From contig DSCZ01000111.1 of assembly GCA_011048855.1 (NCBI GenBank), forward strand, positions 1 through 18,618: a DNA stretch of 18,618 bases, in the 5' to 3' direction. The translations under genes were made by a program, and so were the position numbers. Positions 1-7,410 of the stretch are shown piece by piece; positions within the stretch are counted from its first letter, which is position 1, and each line of letters starts with the position of its first letter. The DNA is from Desulfobacteraceae bacterium. Lineage in GTDB: Bacteria; Desulfobacterota; DSM-4660; Desulfatiglandales; Desulfatiglandaceae. The notes under the pieces are model-generated. The model saw nothing but the letters and a program-made list of their open reading frames with translations, did not search any database and was not told the origin of the DNA.

Positions 1-866
1 ATATAAACCTATTGAAACCTAAAGGTCCGTTGCATACCGGAGGGGGAAATGTATTCGATGTTGGCGAATATCAACTTCTCTTGCGCTACGTTAATTTCAA
101 ACAAGATCAACTTTACGATGGGACATCTAAAACAAACTATTCGGCTCCCGGACCCTATGAACGAACCACGGAAAACTACCAACTTGCGTTTCGGGCGGGG
201 ATCATTCGGAACGTTGACCTTCGGGTGATAGCCCCGGTTCTCGGTCGGGAAATGAAGCGCAAAACCAAACGGGACGACCTGACACAAAACAATTTCGGCC
301 TTGGGGATATCAGGTTGATCGGGAGATACCGCCTGCTGGCTCAAAACAAAGGAGACAACTTTAATATGGCCGTTGGACTGGGGATTAAGATGCCGACCGG
401 TAACACAAACGAGCATAAGGACGGAGAATTGCTGCCCGGCTACTTGCAGCCGGGAACAGGATCGTGGGATCCCATACTGGAGCTCGCAGCCCATAGAGGT
501 GCGGGGCGGCATCGTTACGGCGCACATCTGATTTATCGCCTGAGCACCGGCGGTGAACGGGGAGAGCAGGATTTCGAATGCCCCGATGACTTTCAGTACA
601 ATATGGCCTACGTGTACGGCCTTTCGAGGCATTTGGACATCTTCATGGAAATGAACGGCAGGTATATGACTAAGGCAAAGCTAGCCGGTATCACTCAGGA
701 AAACACGGGGGGCCATACGATTCACCTTACCCCTGGTTTCAACATCAAGTTCACACCCAAAATGCACATCAGCCTTGGGGTTCCCATCATGGCTTATCGG
801 GATCTGAACGGCGAGCAACTATCGGAGGATTATCGCATCTCCACGAAACTCGTATACAAGTTTTAG
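1..866 (+). CDS. Outer-membrane beta-barrel protein, 5' end outside window
   Basis: The open frame runs from the left edge with no stop before the first possible start (a TTG at 12), so the gene probably begins outside the window. The visible part (about 284 residues) has alternating polar/hydrophobic strands, many aromatic residues and a C-terminal Phe (ending KLVYKF), the usual signal for outer-membrane barrel insertion. Strand-turn segments such as GLGDIRLIGRY and VGLGIKMPTG resemble the transporter-like family often labelled 'MetA-pathway of phenol degradation' (PF13557). That name is a family label, and no phenol pathway is visible here. No signal peptide can be seen because the start is missing. 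It lies 12 bases before the porin gene and probably shares its transcript. Substrate unknown. Confidence 0.75.
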   Translation, partial: INLLKPKGPLHTGGGNVFDVGEYQLLLRYVNFKQDQLYDGTSKTNYSAPGPYERTTENYQLAFRAGIIRNVDLRVIAPVLGREMKRKTKRDDLTQNNFGLGDIRLIGRYRLLAQNKGDNFNMAVGLGIKMPTGNTNEHKDGELLPGYLQPGTGSWDPILELAAHRGAGRHRYGAHLIYRLSTGGERGEQDFECPDDFQYNMAYVYGLSRHLDIFMEMNGRYMTKAKLAGITQENTGGHTIHLTPGFNIKFTPKMHISLGVPIMAYRDLNGEQLSEDYRISTKLVYKF

Positions 867-878
867 AGAGGAAAAGAA

Positions 879-2108
879 ATGAATAGACCGACCATTTTGG
901 TGATTGCAGGACTCTTGGTGTCACTCATGGCCGGCCCGGCTTTTGGAGAAAAAACGAGGGTCGAGCGGGATGAGATGGAAGCGATGAAAAACAAACTCGA
1001 ACAGCTGGAAAAAGCCATCGAGAAAAAAACTTCACCGGCTTCGGCCGATAAAGACGATAGCCAGTGGTATCGAAAGATGGATGTGGCCTTGGGTGCGACC
1101 GGCGTGCTCCAGCGTTCTTCCGGGGTTCAGAAAAGGCTCGGTCCGGACGGGGACACGACCGCCGGTTCCGCCTCTTTCGAGTTGGAATTAACCCTGCCGG
1201 TTCCCGATAACGGCACTTTCTATTCGCTGTTCGAAGCCGGGCCCGGAGACGGTATCGACGGGATTATCCCCACCATTTCCGGATTTAACGATACGCCGGT
1301 CGACGATGATAATGTCGGTCTCGCCGAACTATGGTATGAACACACGTGGATCGAAAAACGATTGCGGTTCCGTGTAGGGAAAATTGACATCACCACGGAT
1401 TTTGACACCAGTGCCGTGGCCAACAGCAGCGCCGACCAGTTCCTGTCCGGCGCATTCGCAAACAACCTTGTCGTGGAATTCCCTGACGACAATGGTTTCG
1501 GGGCGATGTTGTGGATTTCCCCTGCAGATATCTGGGGTATCGGAATCGGCGTCGCGGATGCCGATGCAGGTTGGGACAAGGTGACCGAGGATATTTTCTC
1601 TATAATTGAACTGGACTTGAAGCCCAAGATCGCAGGCCGTGAAGGCAACTATCGGATATACGGATGGTTTAACGGTAAAGACCATGAAAATCTCCTGGAT
1701 CCGAACAAAACAAAAGAAGATAATTATGGATTCGGCCTGTCCTTCGATCAGCAAATCACCGATACCGTGACACTGTTCGCCCGGTATGGAAGACAGCGAA
1801 GCAGTGTCTCCCGGGTGGAACAAGCGTGGAGCGCAGGGCTTCAGTTTGCCGTTGATTTCTACGGCCGGCAAGATGACGCTTTCGGCCTGGCCTACGGTCA
1901 ATCCGTCATCGGAGATGCGGGGGAAAAACTGGACCGCACAAACAGCATCGATACTGCTGATGAGCATCACCTTGAAATCTATTACAATTTCAAGGTCAAC
2001 GATCACCTCAATATTACCCCCGACATTCAATGGGTGAAAAATCCCGACGGAGACAGGGACAACGATGACCTATGGGCATTTGCGCTACGAGCAAGACTGA
2101 CTTTCTAG
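879..2108 (+). CDS. OprB-like outer-membrane porin
   Basis: A 409-residue secreted protein. The first 23 or so residues form a signal peptide (hydrophobic core, likely cleavage after AFG). Residues 26-50 are charged heptad-like sequence (MEAMKNKLEQLEKAIEKK), a short periplasmic coiled coil seen before many porin barrels. The rest is beta-rich, with repeated Gly/aromatic strands, and ends in RLTF with a C-terminal Phe. The pattern (FELELTLPVP, FRVGKIDIT, NYGFGLSFDQQ, then NITPDIQWVKNPDGD) matches the carbohydrate-selective porin OprB family (PF04966). The start is set by a GAGAGGAAAAG ribosome binding site. The role is probably passive diffusion of a small solute; the sugar label comes from the family and is not shown here. 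Confidence 0.8.
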   Translation: MNRPTILVIAGLLVSLMAGPAFGEKTRVERDEMEAMKNKLEQLEKAIEKKTSPASADKDDSQWYRKMDVALGATGVLQRSSGVQKRLGPDGDTTAGSASFELELTLPVPDNGTFYSLFEAGPGDGIDGIIPTISGFNDTPVDDDNVGLAELWYEHTWIEKRLRFRVGKIDITTDFDTSAVANSSADQFLSGAFANNLVVEFPDDNGFGAMLWISPADIWGIGIGVADADAGWDKVTEDIFSIIELDLKPKIAGREGNYRIYGWFNGKDHENLLDPNKTKEDNYGFGLSFDQQITDTVTLFARYGRQRSSVSRVEQAWSAGLQFAVDFYGRQDDAFGLAYGQSVIGDAGEKLDRTNSIDTADEHHLEIYYNFKVNDHLNITPDIQWVKNPDGDRDNDDLWAFALRARLTF

Positions 2109-2110
2109 AA

Positions 2111-2133
2111 TCCATCCGGGGACCCCGGATGGA
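2111..2133. terminator. Perfect 11-bp inverted repeat after the porin gene
   Basis: TCCATCCGGGG and CCCCGGATGGA flank a single A just after the porin stop. The GC-rich hairpin is placed like a transcription end or 3' stabiliser, but no T-run follows, so intrinsic termination is uncertain. Confidence 0.5.
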
Positions 2134-2246
2134 ACATTCCCGCCAAGATGGAATCAAGCGGTTGTCTGAAAAGAGCATGCGGCGAATCCCGCAATCCAAT
2201 GTAGTAAAATTTTTATTTTAGCTGATTGAATGCGAAGCGAATTTTC

Positions 2247-2276
2247 TTGACAGATAAAAGGTGATTTGTCAGTAAT
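2247..2276 (+). promoter_or_regulatory. Sigma-70-like promoter for the FmdE-type gene
   Basis: A perfect TTGACA (2247-2252) is followed after 18 bases by AGTAAT (2271-2276), a 4/6 match to the -10 box. Transcription would begin near 2283 and give a leader of roughly 295 bases containing the hairpins and terminator described next. The -10 is weak. The TTGACA also forms part of a small imperfect inverted repeat (2249-2270). Confidence 0.4.
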
Positions 2277-2367
2277 AACGACAAGGCAGTCAGCCCATGA
2301 AGGGCTGGAAAAGCTCGTTGAACATTCACTGGTAAGACCCGGGAAATGCTTCATGTAACTTTCCGGG
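2277..2367 (+). promoter_or_regulatory. Structured 5' leader, candidate riboswitch aptamer
   Basis: Two hairpins precede a terminator. The first is CAGCCC/GGGCTG (2291-2296 with 2302-2307), closed by an outer helix AACGA/TCGTT (2277-2281 with 2315-2319) with asymmetric purine-rich internal loops. The second is CCCGG(G)AAA/TTTCCGGG (2338-2346 with 2360-2367) with one bulged G. I compared it from memory with cobalamin, Moco, TPP, c-di-GMP, fluoride and guanidine riboswitches and recognised none of their conserved cores. If the TSS is near 2283, the outer helix would lie partly upstream of the transcript. Confidence 0.4.
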
Positions 2368-2380
2368 ATAAAAATAGCAG

Positions 2381-2429
2381 GCCACGAAGGTCCTCGCCGT
2401 AAGGAAAGCGGATCTTCGTGGCTTTTTTT
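2381..2429 (+). terminator. Intrinsic terminator/attenuator upstream of the FmdE-type gene
   Basis: GCCACGAAG (2381-2389) pairs perfectly with CTTCGTGGC (2414-2422). Further pairing is possible inside, and the hairpin is followed directly by seven T (2423-2429), then TTTTG. It lies about 150 bases before the FmdE start and far downstream of the porin stop, so it is better placed as a conditional attenuator in the leader than as the porin operon end. A third small hairpin, CCGTTA/TAACGG, follows near 2449-2466. Confidence 0.75.
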
Positions 2430-2576
2430 GTTTTGAACCGTTAAAGACCTAACGGAAAACAACATGTAAAAGCCGGCAGAGACCCGACGATTCAGAATAA
2501 CATAAGGCCCGGGCGAGAATAATCTTTCCGAAGAATGGAGAACACCCCGGAGCATACTCGATGAAGGAGATTCGGA

Positions 2577-3638
2577 ATGAAAAAAATTGGAAAGATGTTT
2601 CTTGCCGTTCTTGCCGTGGCATTGATGAACCCGTTCGCCGGGAGCGCTGCAACTATCCCCGAAACGCTGGAGAAAGCCGATCAATTGATGGCGGAGGTGA
2701 TCGCCGAAACAGGACTTAAGAAGGGCGATCCGAACCTGCTTGTGCTAACCAACGCCGGTTACGGCACAATAAACGGGGAGAGCACCGAGGCGTTTCTCGA
2801 TTCAGCCCGGGATAAAACCGGCTGCAGCCCGGGAATTCGTTCGCTCCTGGCAATACACACATCCGTCGAAGAGCCCCTGTGGTGTTCGGTCTACCGGAAG
2901 CACACCGGTAAGGTGGTGTTTTTCAAATGGACAGGCGAAGATTTCCATCGCCAGACCATGGATGCATCACCCGCGTCAATCCTTTCACCGGAAGGCTGGA
3001 AAAAGGCTGCATCGGGTTTGATCGGTGGGAGGATTTTCTCGGTGATCAGCATAAGTCTCACATGGGCGGCCGACCCACCGTGGCCGCTCCTGCATGCGGC
3101 GACCTTTCACGACCATTTCTGTCCAGGGTTGAATTCCGGCTACATCGCCGGGCTTCATCTGATTGAAAAAATGCCTCTCCAGGCCGGCGACCGGTACGTA
3201 TTCGTCACCGCCCCGGGCAAATGCGCGGCCGACGCCCTTCAGGTGATGTTCAACACGACCGCCGGAAAATCATCCGGATATTCAATGGCCATGGACGGAA
3301 AAACTCTGGCGGAATATTCCAGCGGTAAAATCAGGCCTGCCACGATCGCGATGCGGGTAAACAAAAAAGCGGACAGATGTGAAGGCGTAGTCCTTGGTTT
3401 CGACTGGGGCAAAGCCTACGAGGTGATAGGCGTCAAACCCGGAGAGATGGCCCCCGAGGGCGGCCCTGCAGATCCCATGTTCTGGATTGCCCGGGTCAAG
3501 ATGTCTCGTGGACTCGCCGGCCTTCCTAAGCCGCAGCTTCTCGAATACATCGTCGAACTGAAGTCTTTTTCCGGGAAAGCCTCTCTGGCCGACAGGATTG
3601 CGGCAGGAAATCCTTACTCGGTCATTTTGAACCAATAA
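2577..3638 (+). CDS. Secreted FmdE-domain protein
   Basis: A 353-residue protein with a signal peptide (residues 1-25, hydrophobic core, likely AxA-type cleavage at GSAA), so it is probably periplasmic. The middle carries the FmdE (PF02663) signature: HDHFCPG at 178-184 and, later, GKCAADALQ around Cys216, matching the His-x-His-x-x-Cys-Pro-Gly and Cys-Ala-x-Asp-Ala motifs of formylmethanofuran dehydrogenase subunit E relatives. An N-terminal segment (AGYGTINGESTEAF, CSPG) may be a degenerate extra domain. The His and Cys residues suggest metal or cluster binding. FmdE proteins are named from a methanogen operon, but no dehydrogenase subunits are present and a secreted copy must do something else. 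The ribosome binding site AAGGAG lies 7 bases from the ATG. The importer genes follow 229 bases downstream, which suggests a shared role in handling a metal or metal-ligand. Confidence 0.8.
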   Translation: MKKIGKMFLAVLAVALMNPFAGSAATIPETLEKADQLMAEVIAETGLKKGDPNLLVLTNAGYGTINGESTEAFLDSARDKTGCSPGIRSLLAIHTSVEEPLWCSVYRKHTGKVVFFKWTGEDFHRQTMDASPASILSPEGWKKAASGLIGGRIFSVISISLTWAADPPWPLLHAATFHDHFCPGLNSGYIAGLHLIEKMPLQAGDRYVFVTAPGKCAADALQVMFNTTAGKSSGYSMAMDGKTLAEYSSGKIRPATIAMRVNKKADRCEGVVLGFDWGKAYEVIGVKPGEMAPEGGPADPMFWIARVKMSRGLAGLPKPQLLEYIVELKSFSGKASLADRIAAGNPYSVILNQ

Positions 3639-3643
3639 CTACC

Positions 3644-3778
3644 AGCTCGGCCCCCAAGGTTCTCATCCCGCTTCACCAGGAATAGGTGGTGATAGTGGCT
3701 GCCGGCAAAGAGCCCCTGCCCCATCTGGTGGACATGCTGATTAATAAACACTTGAAGGAGATTATAAAAGATGTGTGA
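3644..3778 (+). pseudogene. Possible C-terminal remnant of a gene, one in-frame amber
   Basis: Between the FmdE-type gene and the importer one frame reads like protein: S-A-P-K-V-L-I-P-L-H-Q-E, then TAG, then VVIVAAGKEPLPHLVDML and a Lys/Ile-rich amphipathic tail ending in TGA at 3776-3778. The second part begins with a GTG after AGGAATAGGTG. It could be a decayed C-terminus or chance. I do not recognise a family. Confidence 0.25.
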
Positions 3779-3852
3779 AAGTAATGCATTTTTTTAGAAA
3801 AGGTGAAGAAGATACATTTTTCATTAAAGTACACAACCAAAATGCTTACTTT
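3778..3852 (+). promoter_or_regulatory. Long inverted repeat before the binding-protein RBS
   Basis: AAAGTAA-T-GCATTTT (3778-3792) and AAAATGC-TTACTTT (3839-3852) are complementary over 14 bp with a single bulged T, enclosing 46 bases. The repeat ends 3 bases before the AAGGAGG ribosome binding site (3856-3862). It is much more AT-rich than the flanking genes. It could be a regulator site pair, a DNA loop or an RNA helix acting on translation of the importer. No Fur-like box was recognised. Confidence 0.45.
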
Positions 3853-3867
3853 ATCAAGGAGGTTCTT

Positions 3868-4974
3868 ATGAAACATTTTTACCGCATAATGCTGCCGGCA
3901 CTCTTGCTGGCCCTCTGTCTGCCCGTTGCGGCCTTGTCCAAGCCAATCAAGGACGCCCTGGGCAATAAACCCGAGATCTCGGCTGAAGTGAAGCGGGTCA
4001 TCTGCTCCGGCCCCGGCTGTCTCAGACTCCTGGTCTACCTGCATGCCCAGGACCGCGCCGTGGCGGTGGACGACATGGAGACAAGGCGTTCGAATTTCGA
4101 CGCCCGCCCCTATGCCCTGGCGAATCCGCAATTCAAGAAACTGCCCACATTCGGCGAATTCCGGGGACATGATAATCCCGAACTGATCCTGACCCTGGAG
4201 CCACAACCGCAGCTGATTTTCAAGACCTACGCGGGCATGGGTATGAACCCCAAGACCCTGCAGCAGAAAACGGGCATCCCCGTGCTGCCCCTGGAATACG
4301 GCAATCTGGGAAAAGGGCGTGATAAGTTTTTCACCTCGTTGCGGACCATGGGCGCAGTGCTTGGCAGGAAACAACGGGCCGAGGAGGTTATGGCCTTTTT
4401 CCAGGAAACCATTGCCGATCTGGTGCGGCGCACCGCCGGCATCCCTGAAGAGGCGCAGCCCCGTGTTTACATCGGGGGCGTAGCCATGAAAGGCCCCCAC
4501 GGCTTTCATTCCACGGAGCCGACCTACCCGCCCTTCGGTTTTCTGCATGCCAGAAACCTGGCCTCGTCTGCGGTTGTCGATGGCAAGGAGCTGAGACACG
4601 CCGACATCGCAAAGGAAATGATTGTGGAGTGGGATCCGGACGTCCTGTTCCTGGATCTCTCAACTCTGCAGATGGGGGATAACGCAGGCGGGCTGCATGA
4701 GTTACGCACCGATCCGGCCTACAGGACTCTTACCGCGGTAAAGAAAGGTTTGGTCTACGGTGTGTTGCCGTACAATTGGTACACCACCAACTACGGCTCC
4801 GTGCTCGCCAACGCGTATTTCATCGGCAAAATACTGTATCCGGAGCGCTTCGCGGATATCGATCCCGTGGCCAAGACGGACGATATTTACACCTTCCTGG
4901 TGGGCAAGCCGGTGTTTTCCAAGATGAACGACCTTTTTCAGGGGCTGGTTTTCAGTCCGCTATCAATGCAGTAG
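3868..4974 (+). CDS. ABC importer periplasmic binding protein, metal-chelate/B12 type
   Basis: A 368-residue secreted protein. The start at 3868 was chosen because AAGGAGG sits 5 bases upstream and the next residues form a signal peptide (MKHFYRIMLPALLLALCLPVAALS). An in-frame earlier start at 3775 would bury it. The mature part has the class III binding-protein layout of the FepB/BtuF family: an N-terminal lobe with KRVICSGPGCLRLLVYL, a helical backbone near the middle, then EWDPDVLFLDLS and a C-terminal lobe with AVKKGLVYGVLPYNWY. The sequence motif PGCLRLLVYL and the YxxxxYGS region are typical of 'iron ABC transporter substrate-binding protein' entries in anaerobes. It should capture a chelated metal or corrinoid in the periplasm and deliver it to the permease encoded next. 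The exact ligand cannot be read from the sequence. Confidence 0.85.
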   Translation: MKHFYRIMLPALLLALCLPVAALSKPIKDALGNKPEISAEVKRVICSGPGCLRLLVYLHAQDRAVAVDDMETRRSNFDARPYALANPQFKKLPTFGEFRGHDNPELILTLEPQPQLIFKTYAGMGMNPKTLQQKTGIPVLPLEYGNLGKGRDKFFTSLRTMGAVLGRKQRAEEVMAFFQETIADLVRRTAGIPEEAQPRVYIGGVAMKGPHGFHSTEPTYPPFGFLHARNLASSAVVDGKELRHADIAKEMIVEWDPDVLFLDLSTLQMGDNAGGLHELRTDPAYRTLTAVKKGLVYGVLPYNWYTTNYGSVLANAYFIGKILYPERFADIDPVAKTDDIYTFLVGKPVFSKMNDLFQGLVFSPLSMQ

Positions 4975-4975
4975 C

Positions 4976-6045
4976 ATGCACTTTAACAACGGACAGGTGC
5001 CGGAGAATACCGTCGCTACATCGGCTGGAAGATCGCGTTCATCGCGGCCACGGCAGTGGCCCTGGTAGCGGCCCTGGTGGTGTCCATCTCCCTGGGCGCG
5101 GCCGACGTGCCCATTCTCACGGTGGCCAAGACCCTCCTGGGCTGGGAGGTGCCGCGAAGGCACGAGGTCATCATCTTAAACATCCGGCTGCCCCAAGCCC
5201 TTGCGGGCATGGTAGCAGGCGCCGGGCTGGCGGTGTCAGGGGCGGTGATGCAGTCCATCCTGCGCAACCCGCTGGGATCCCCCTTTACCCTGGGCATTTC
5301 CCACGCCGCGGCCTTTGGCGCAGCCCTGAGCGTGATGCTCTTCGGCACCGGCGCCATGAGTTCGACCAGCGTGGGAGCGGTGACCATCACCAGCCCCATG
5401 CTGACCCTGACCGCTTCGCTGTTCAGCAGCATGCTGGCCGCAGGGGTCATCGTGCTCATCTCACGGGTCCGCGGCGCCACGCCCGAGGTCATGGTGCTCA
5501 CGGGCGTGGCCCTCGGGGCGCTTTTCACCGCCGGGACCATGTTCCTGCAATACTTTGCCGACGACGTGCAGCTGGCTGCCATGGTCTTCTGGACCTTTGG
5601 CGATGCGGCCAGGGCCACTTGGCCTCACCTGGGCGTCATGGCGGTGGGCTGCCTTGCAGGGGCGGTGTTCTTCATCTGCAACGCCTGGAACTACAACGCC
5701 ATGGACGCCGGAGACGAGACCGCCAAAGGCCTGGGAGTGCGCGTGGAACGCGTACGCGTGCTGGGCATGTTCCTCGCTTCCCTGCTCACGGCCGTGATCA
5801 TCGCCTTTCTCGGGATCATCGGATTTGTAGGGCTGGTGGTGCCACACATGGTGCGCCGTATCATCGGTTCGGATCAGCGCTTTCTCCTCCCTGCAAGCGT
5901 CTTTCTGGGGGCTCTGCTGCTCCTCGTTTCGGACACCGTGGCCCGGCTGATACTGGCGCCCAACGTGCTGCCGGTGTCCGTGCTCACGGCGTTCATGGGT
6001 GCGCCCGTGTTTATCTATCTCATCATCAGGGGACAACGACGATGA
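4976..6045 (+). CDS. FecCD-type ABC permease, apparent N-terminal frameshift
   Basis: A polytopic inner-membrane permease of the FecCD/BtuC family (PF01032), expected to have ten membrane helices. Family hallmarks include RLPQALAGMVAGAGLAVSGAVMQ, NPLGSPFTLGIS, the EVMVLTGVALGALF region and GFVGLVVPHMVRRIIG near the C-terminus (coupling to the ATPase). The clean frame only has a GTG at 5056, which would cut off half of helix 1. The same frame codes YRRYIGWKIAFIAATAVALV just before it, from 5008, but without a start codon. An ATG at 4976, one base after the upstream stop codon, reads MHFNNGQVPEN in another frame and would join at about 5006-5008 if one base were restored. So either the gene is frameshifted or the sequence lacks a base. 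Its stop overlaps the next start (ATGA). Confidence 0.85.
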
Positions 6046-6872
6046 CCAGCCGGCAAGACATGATGCTCCAGGTGCATGACCTGCATTTCAGCTACAACAG
6101 ACACCCCGTGCTATCGGCCATGTGCTTCGGCGTGGAGGCCGGGGAGCTCCTGGCCATCCTCGGACCCAACGGTGTGGGCAAAACCACCCTGCTCAAGTGC
6201 ATCAACGCCATTCACAAGCCGGCCGGAGGCACCGTGCTCCTGGAGGGGCACAACGTGCTCAGGCTCCGACCGGCAGAGATCGCCACCAGTATCGGCTACG
6301 TGGCCCAGAAGAGCGAAACCAGCCGCTTTACGGTATTCGACGCCGTGCTCATGGGGCGCATGCCCCACGTGCGCTGGAAGGTAGAGGACGATGACCTGAA
6401 AATCGTGGAAGCTGCGCTGCGGCGCCTGGGTCTGGTGCATTTGCAGCTGCGCTATATCGACCAAATCAGTGGCGGCGAACTGCAGAAGGTGGCCATAGCC
6501 AGGGCTCTGGTCCAGGAACCGAGGATCCTTTTACTGGACGAACCCACCAGTTCCCTGGATTTGCGCAACCAGATCGCCATCCTCACAATGCTGCGCCGCG
6601 TGGTGGATGAACATGGCATGGCCGGGGTCATGACCATGCACGATTTGAACACGGCCCTGCGCTTCGCCCACAAGTTCCTGCTGCTCAAGGACGGTGCGGT
6701 GTTTGCGGCCGGACGAGTGGAAGAACTCACCAGCGATATGGTCCAGGAGGTCTACGGCGTGCCCGTGGACCTCCACATCATCGGCGGCTACCCCATCGTG
6801 GTTCCCATGGACTGTGATATGGACCACCCCCATCCAGGCCACGATGCCAAGGCCCACGACCACGACCACTGA
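6042..6872 (+). CDS. ABC importer ATPase, metal-chelate/B12 type, with His/Asp tail
   Basis: A 276-residue FepC/BtuD-type ATPase, translationally coupled to the permease by an ATGA overlap. Walker A is GPNGVGKTT (41-49), the Q-loop lies near VAQK (87-90), the ABC signature is ISGGELQ (142-148), Walker B is ILLLDEP (162-168), and the switch His is in TMHD (198-201). It powers uptake through the adjacent permease. After the usual end of the domain, residues 257-276 form a tail with six His, six Asp and one Cys (DCDMDHPHPGHDAKAHDHDH), a likely metal-binding extension on the cytoplasmic side that could sense or buffer the imported metal. Such tails are seen on nickel, cobalt and zinc proteins, but the metal here is not determined. 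Confidence 0.9.
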   Translation: MTSRQDMMLQVHDLHFSYNRHPVLSAMCFGVEAGELLAILGPNGVGKTTLLKCINAIHKPAGGTVLLEGHNVLRLRPAEIATSIGYVAQKSETSRFTVFDAVLMGRMPHVRWKVEDDDLKIVEAALRRLGLVHLQLRYIDQISGGELQKVAIARALVQEPRILLLDEPTSSLDLRNQIAILTMLRRVVDEHGMAGVMTMHDLNTALRFAHKFLLLKDGAVFAAGRVEELTSDMVQEVYGVPVDLHIIGGYPIVVPMDCDMDHPHPGHDAKAHDHDH

Positions 6873-6893
6873 AAAGGGATCTGTCGGGAACCC

Positions 6894-6924
6894 TGGGGGA
6901 AGCGCCCTTAAAGGCGATCCCCCA
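6894..6924. terminator. Hairpin between convergent operons
   Basis: TGGGGGA (6894-6900) pairs with TCCCCCA (6918-6924) and CGCC (6903-6906) with GGCG (6913-6916) around a CTTAAA loop. It follows the importer ATPase stop by 21 bases. Only CTTTAT follows, so the T-run is weak. It may serve as a terminator or mRNA 3' stabiliser. The remaining bases to 7067 show nothing convincing. Confidence 0.55.
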
Positions 6925-7067
6925 CTTTATACGGCGACTTTCAATTCCTCCTGGAGTTTTCAGATGGGTCTTTCCTACAAAATGAAAGGGAAGGAGCCTT
7001 TGGGTGGCATTGTAAAAATCCGGCGATACTCTTTATCAGGTGTAAAGCATCAAGAAAAGGCGTCGAC

Positions 7068-7295
7068 TCACCTTGCAGCCGTTCTGAGATCACTCAACAG
7101 CTGTTCCAGGTCCAGGCCGAATTTATTCGCCACATCTTCGAGAGGCTCGAAAAGAGCCTGGCAGCAAAGGCATACACCGGCCTTTTCGTCGTACCGTTTG
7201 AACACTTCTTCTGTTTTCGGATGCATGGAAACGACATCCAGGATGATCATCTCTGGTGTGATGGCCGGCATTTCTTCTAATTTATTTGAATCCAC
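7068..7295 (-). CDS. Small DUF1858-domain protein
   Basis: A 75-residue soluble protein. The start is a GTG supported by GGAGGAG four bases upstream. The body matches the DUF1858 family (N-terminal domain of ScdA/hybrid-cluster-associated proteins): ITPEMIILDVVSMHPKTEEVFKRY, then a Cys cluster (VCLCCQ, residues about 41-46), then a helical LEDVANKFGLDLEQLLSDL. The family pattern is a helical domain with a Cys motif, linked to redox or nitric-oxide/iron-sulfur roles in related proteins. It is the last gene of the minus-strand run, 115 bases after the metallo-beta-lactamase-fold gene, and may be a separate transcript. Its function here is unknown. Confidence 0.8.
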   Translation of the reverse strand: MDSNKLEEMPAITPEMIILDVVSMHPKTEEVFKRYDEKAGVCLCCQALFEPLEDVANKFGLDLEQLLSDLRTAAR

Positions 7296-7410
7296 TTGCT
7301 CCTCCGTTTTTTGAGATATTTGATGGCCGGGGATTCCATTAAAGACCCATTATTATTTTTAGCCAAACCATCGAACAAAAATAAATTTATGATAAATTTC
7401 CAGAATATCC

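Noticed and set aside
2200..2440. Cobalamin or molybdenum-cofactor riboswitch in the FmdE leader
   Set aside because: Short similarities such as CACTGG and CCGGGAA occur, but the conserved core boxes in the right order were not found.
3673..4599. Long minus-strand frame opposite the binding protein
   Set aside because: Its composition and position make it a shadow of a well-supported gene with a signal peptide and family motifs.
5461..6036. Minus-strand frame rich in His/Gly opposite the permease
   Set aside because: It mirrors the permease codons and has no independent start signal or family motif.
4776..6872. A 698-codon plus-strand frame that spans the permease and the ATPase
   Set aside because: Only its second part (from 6042) is the real ATPase; the rest is a GC-rich shadow frame of the permease and binding protein with low-complexity Arg/Gly/His content.
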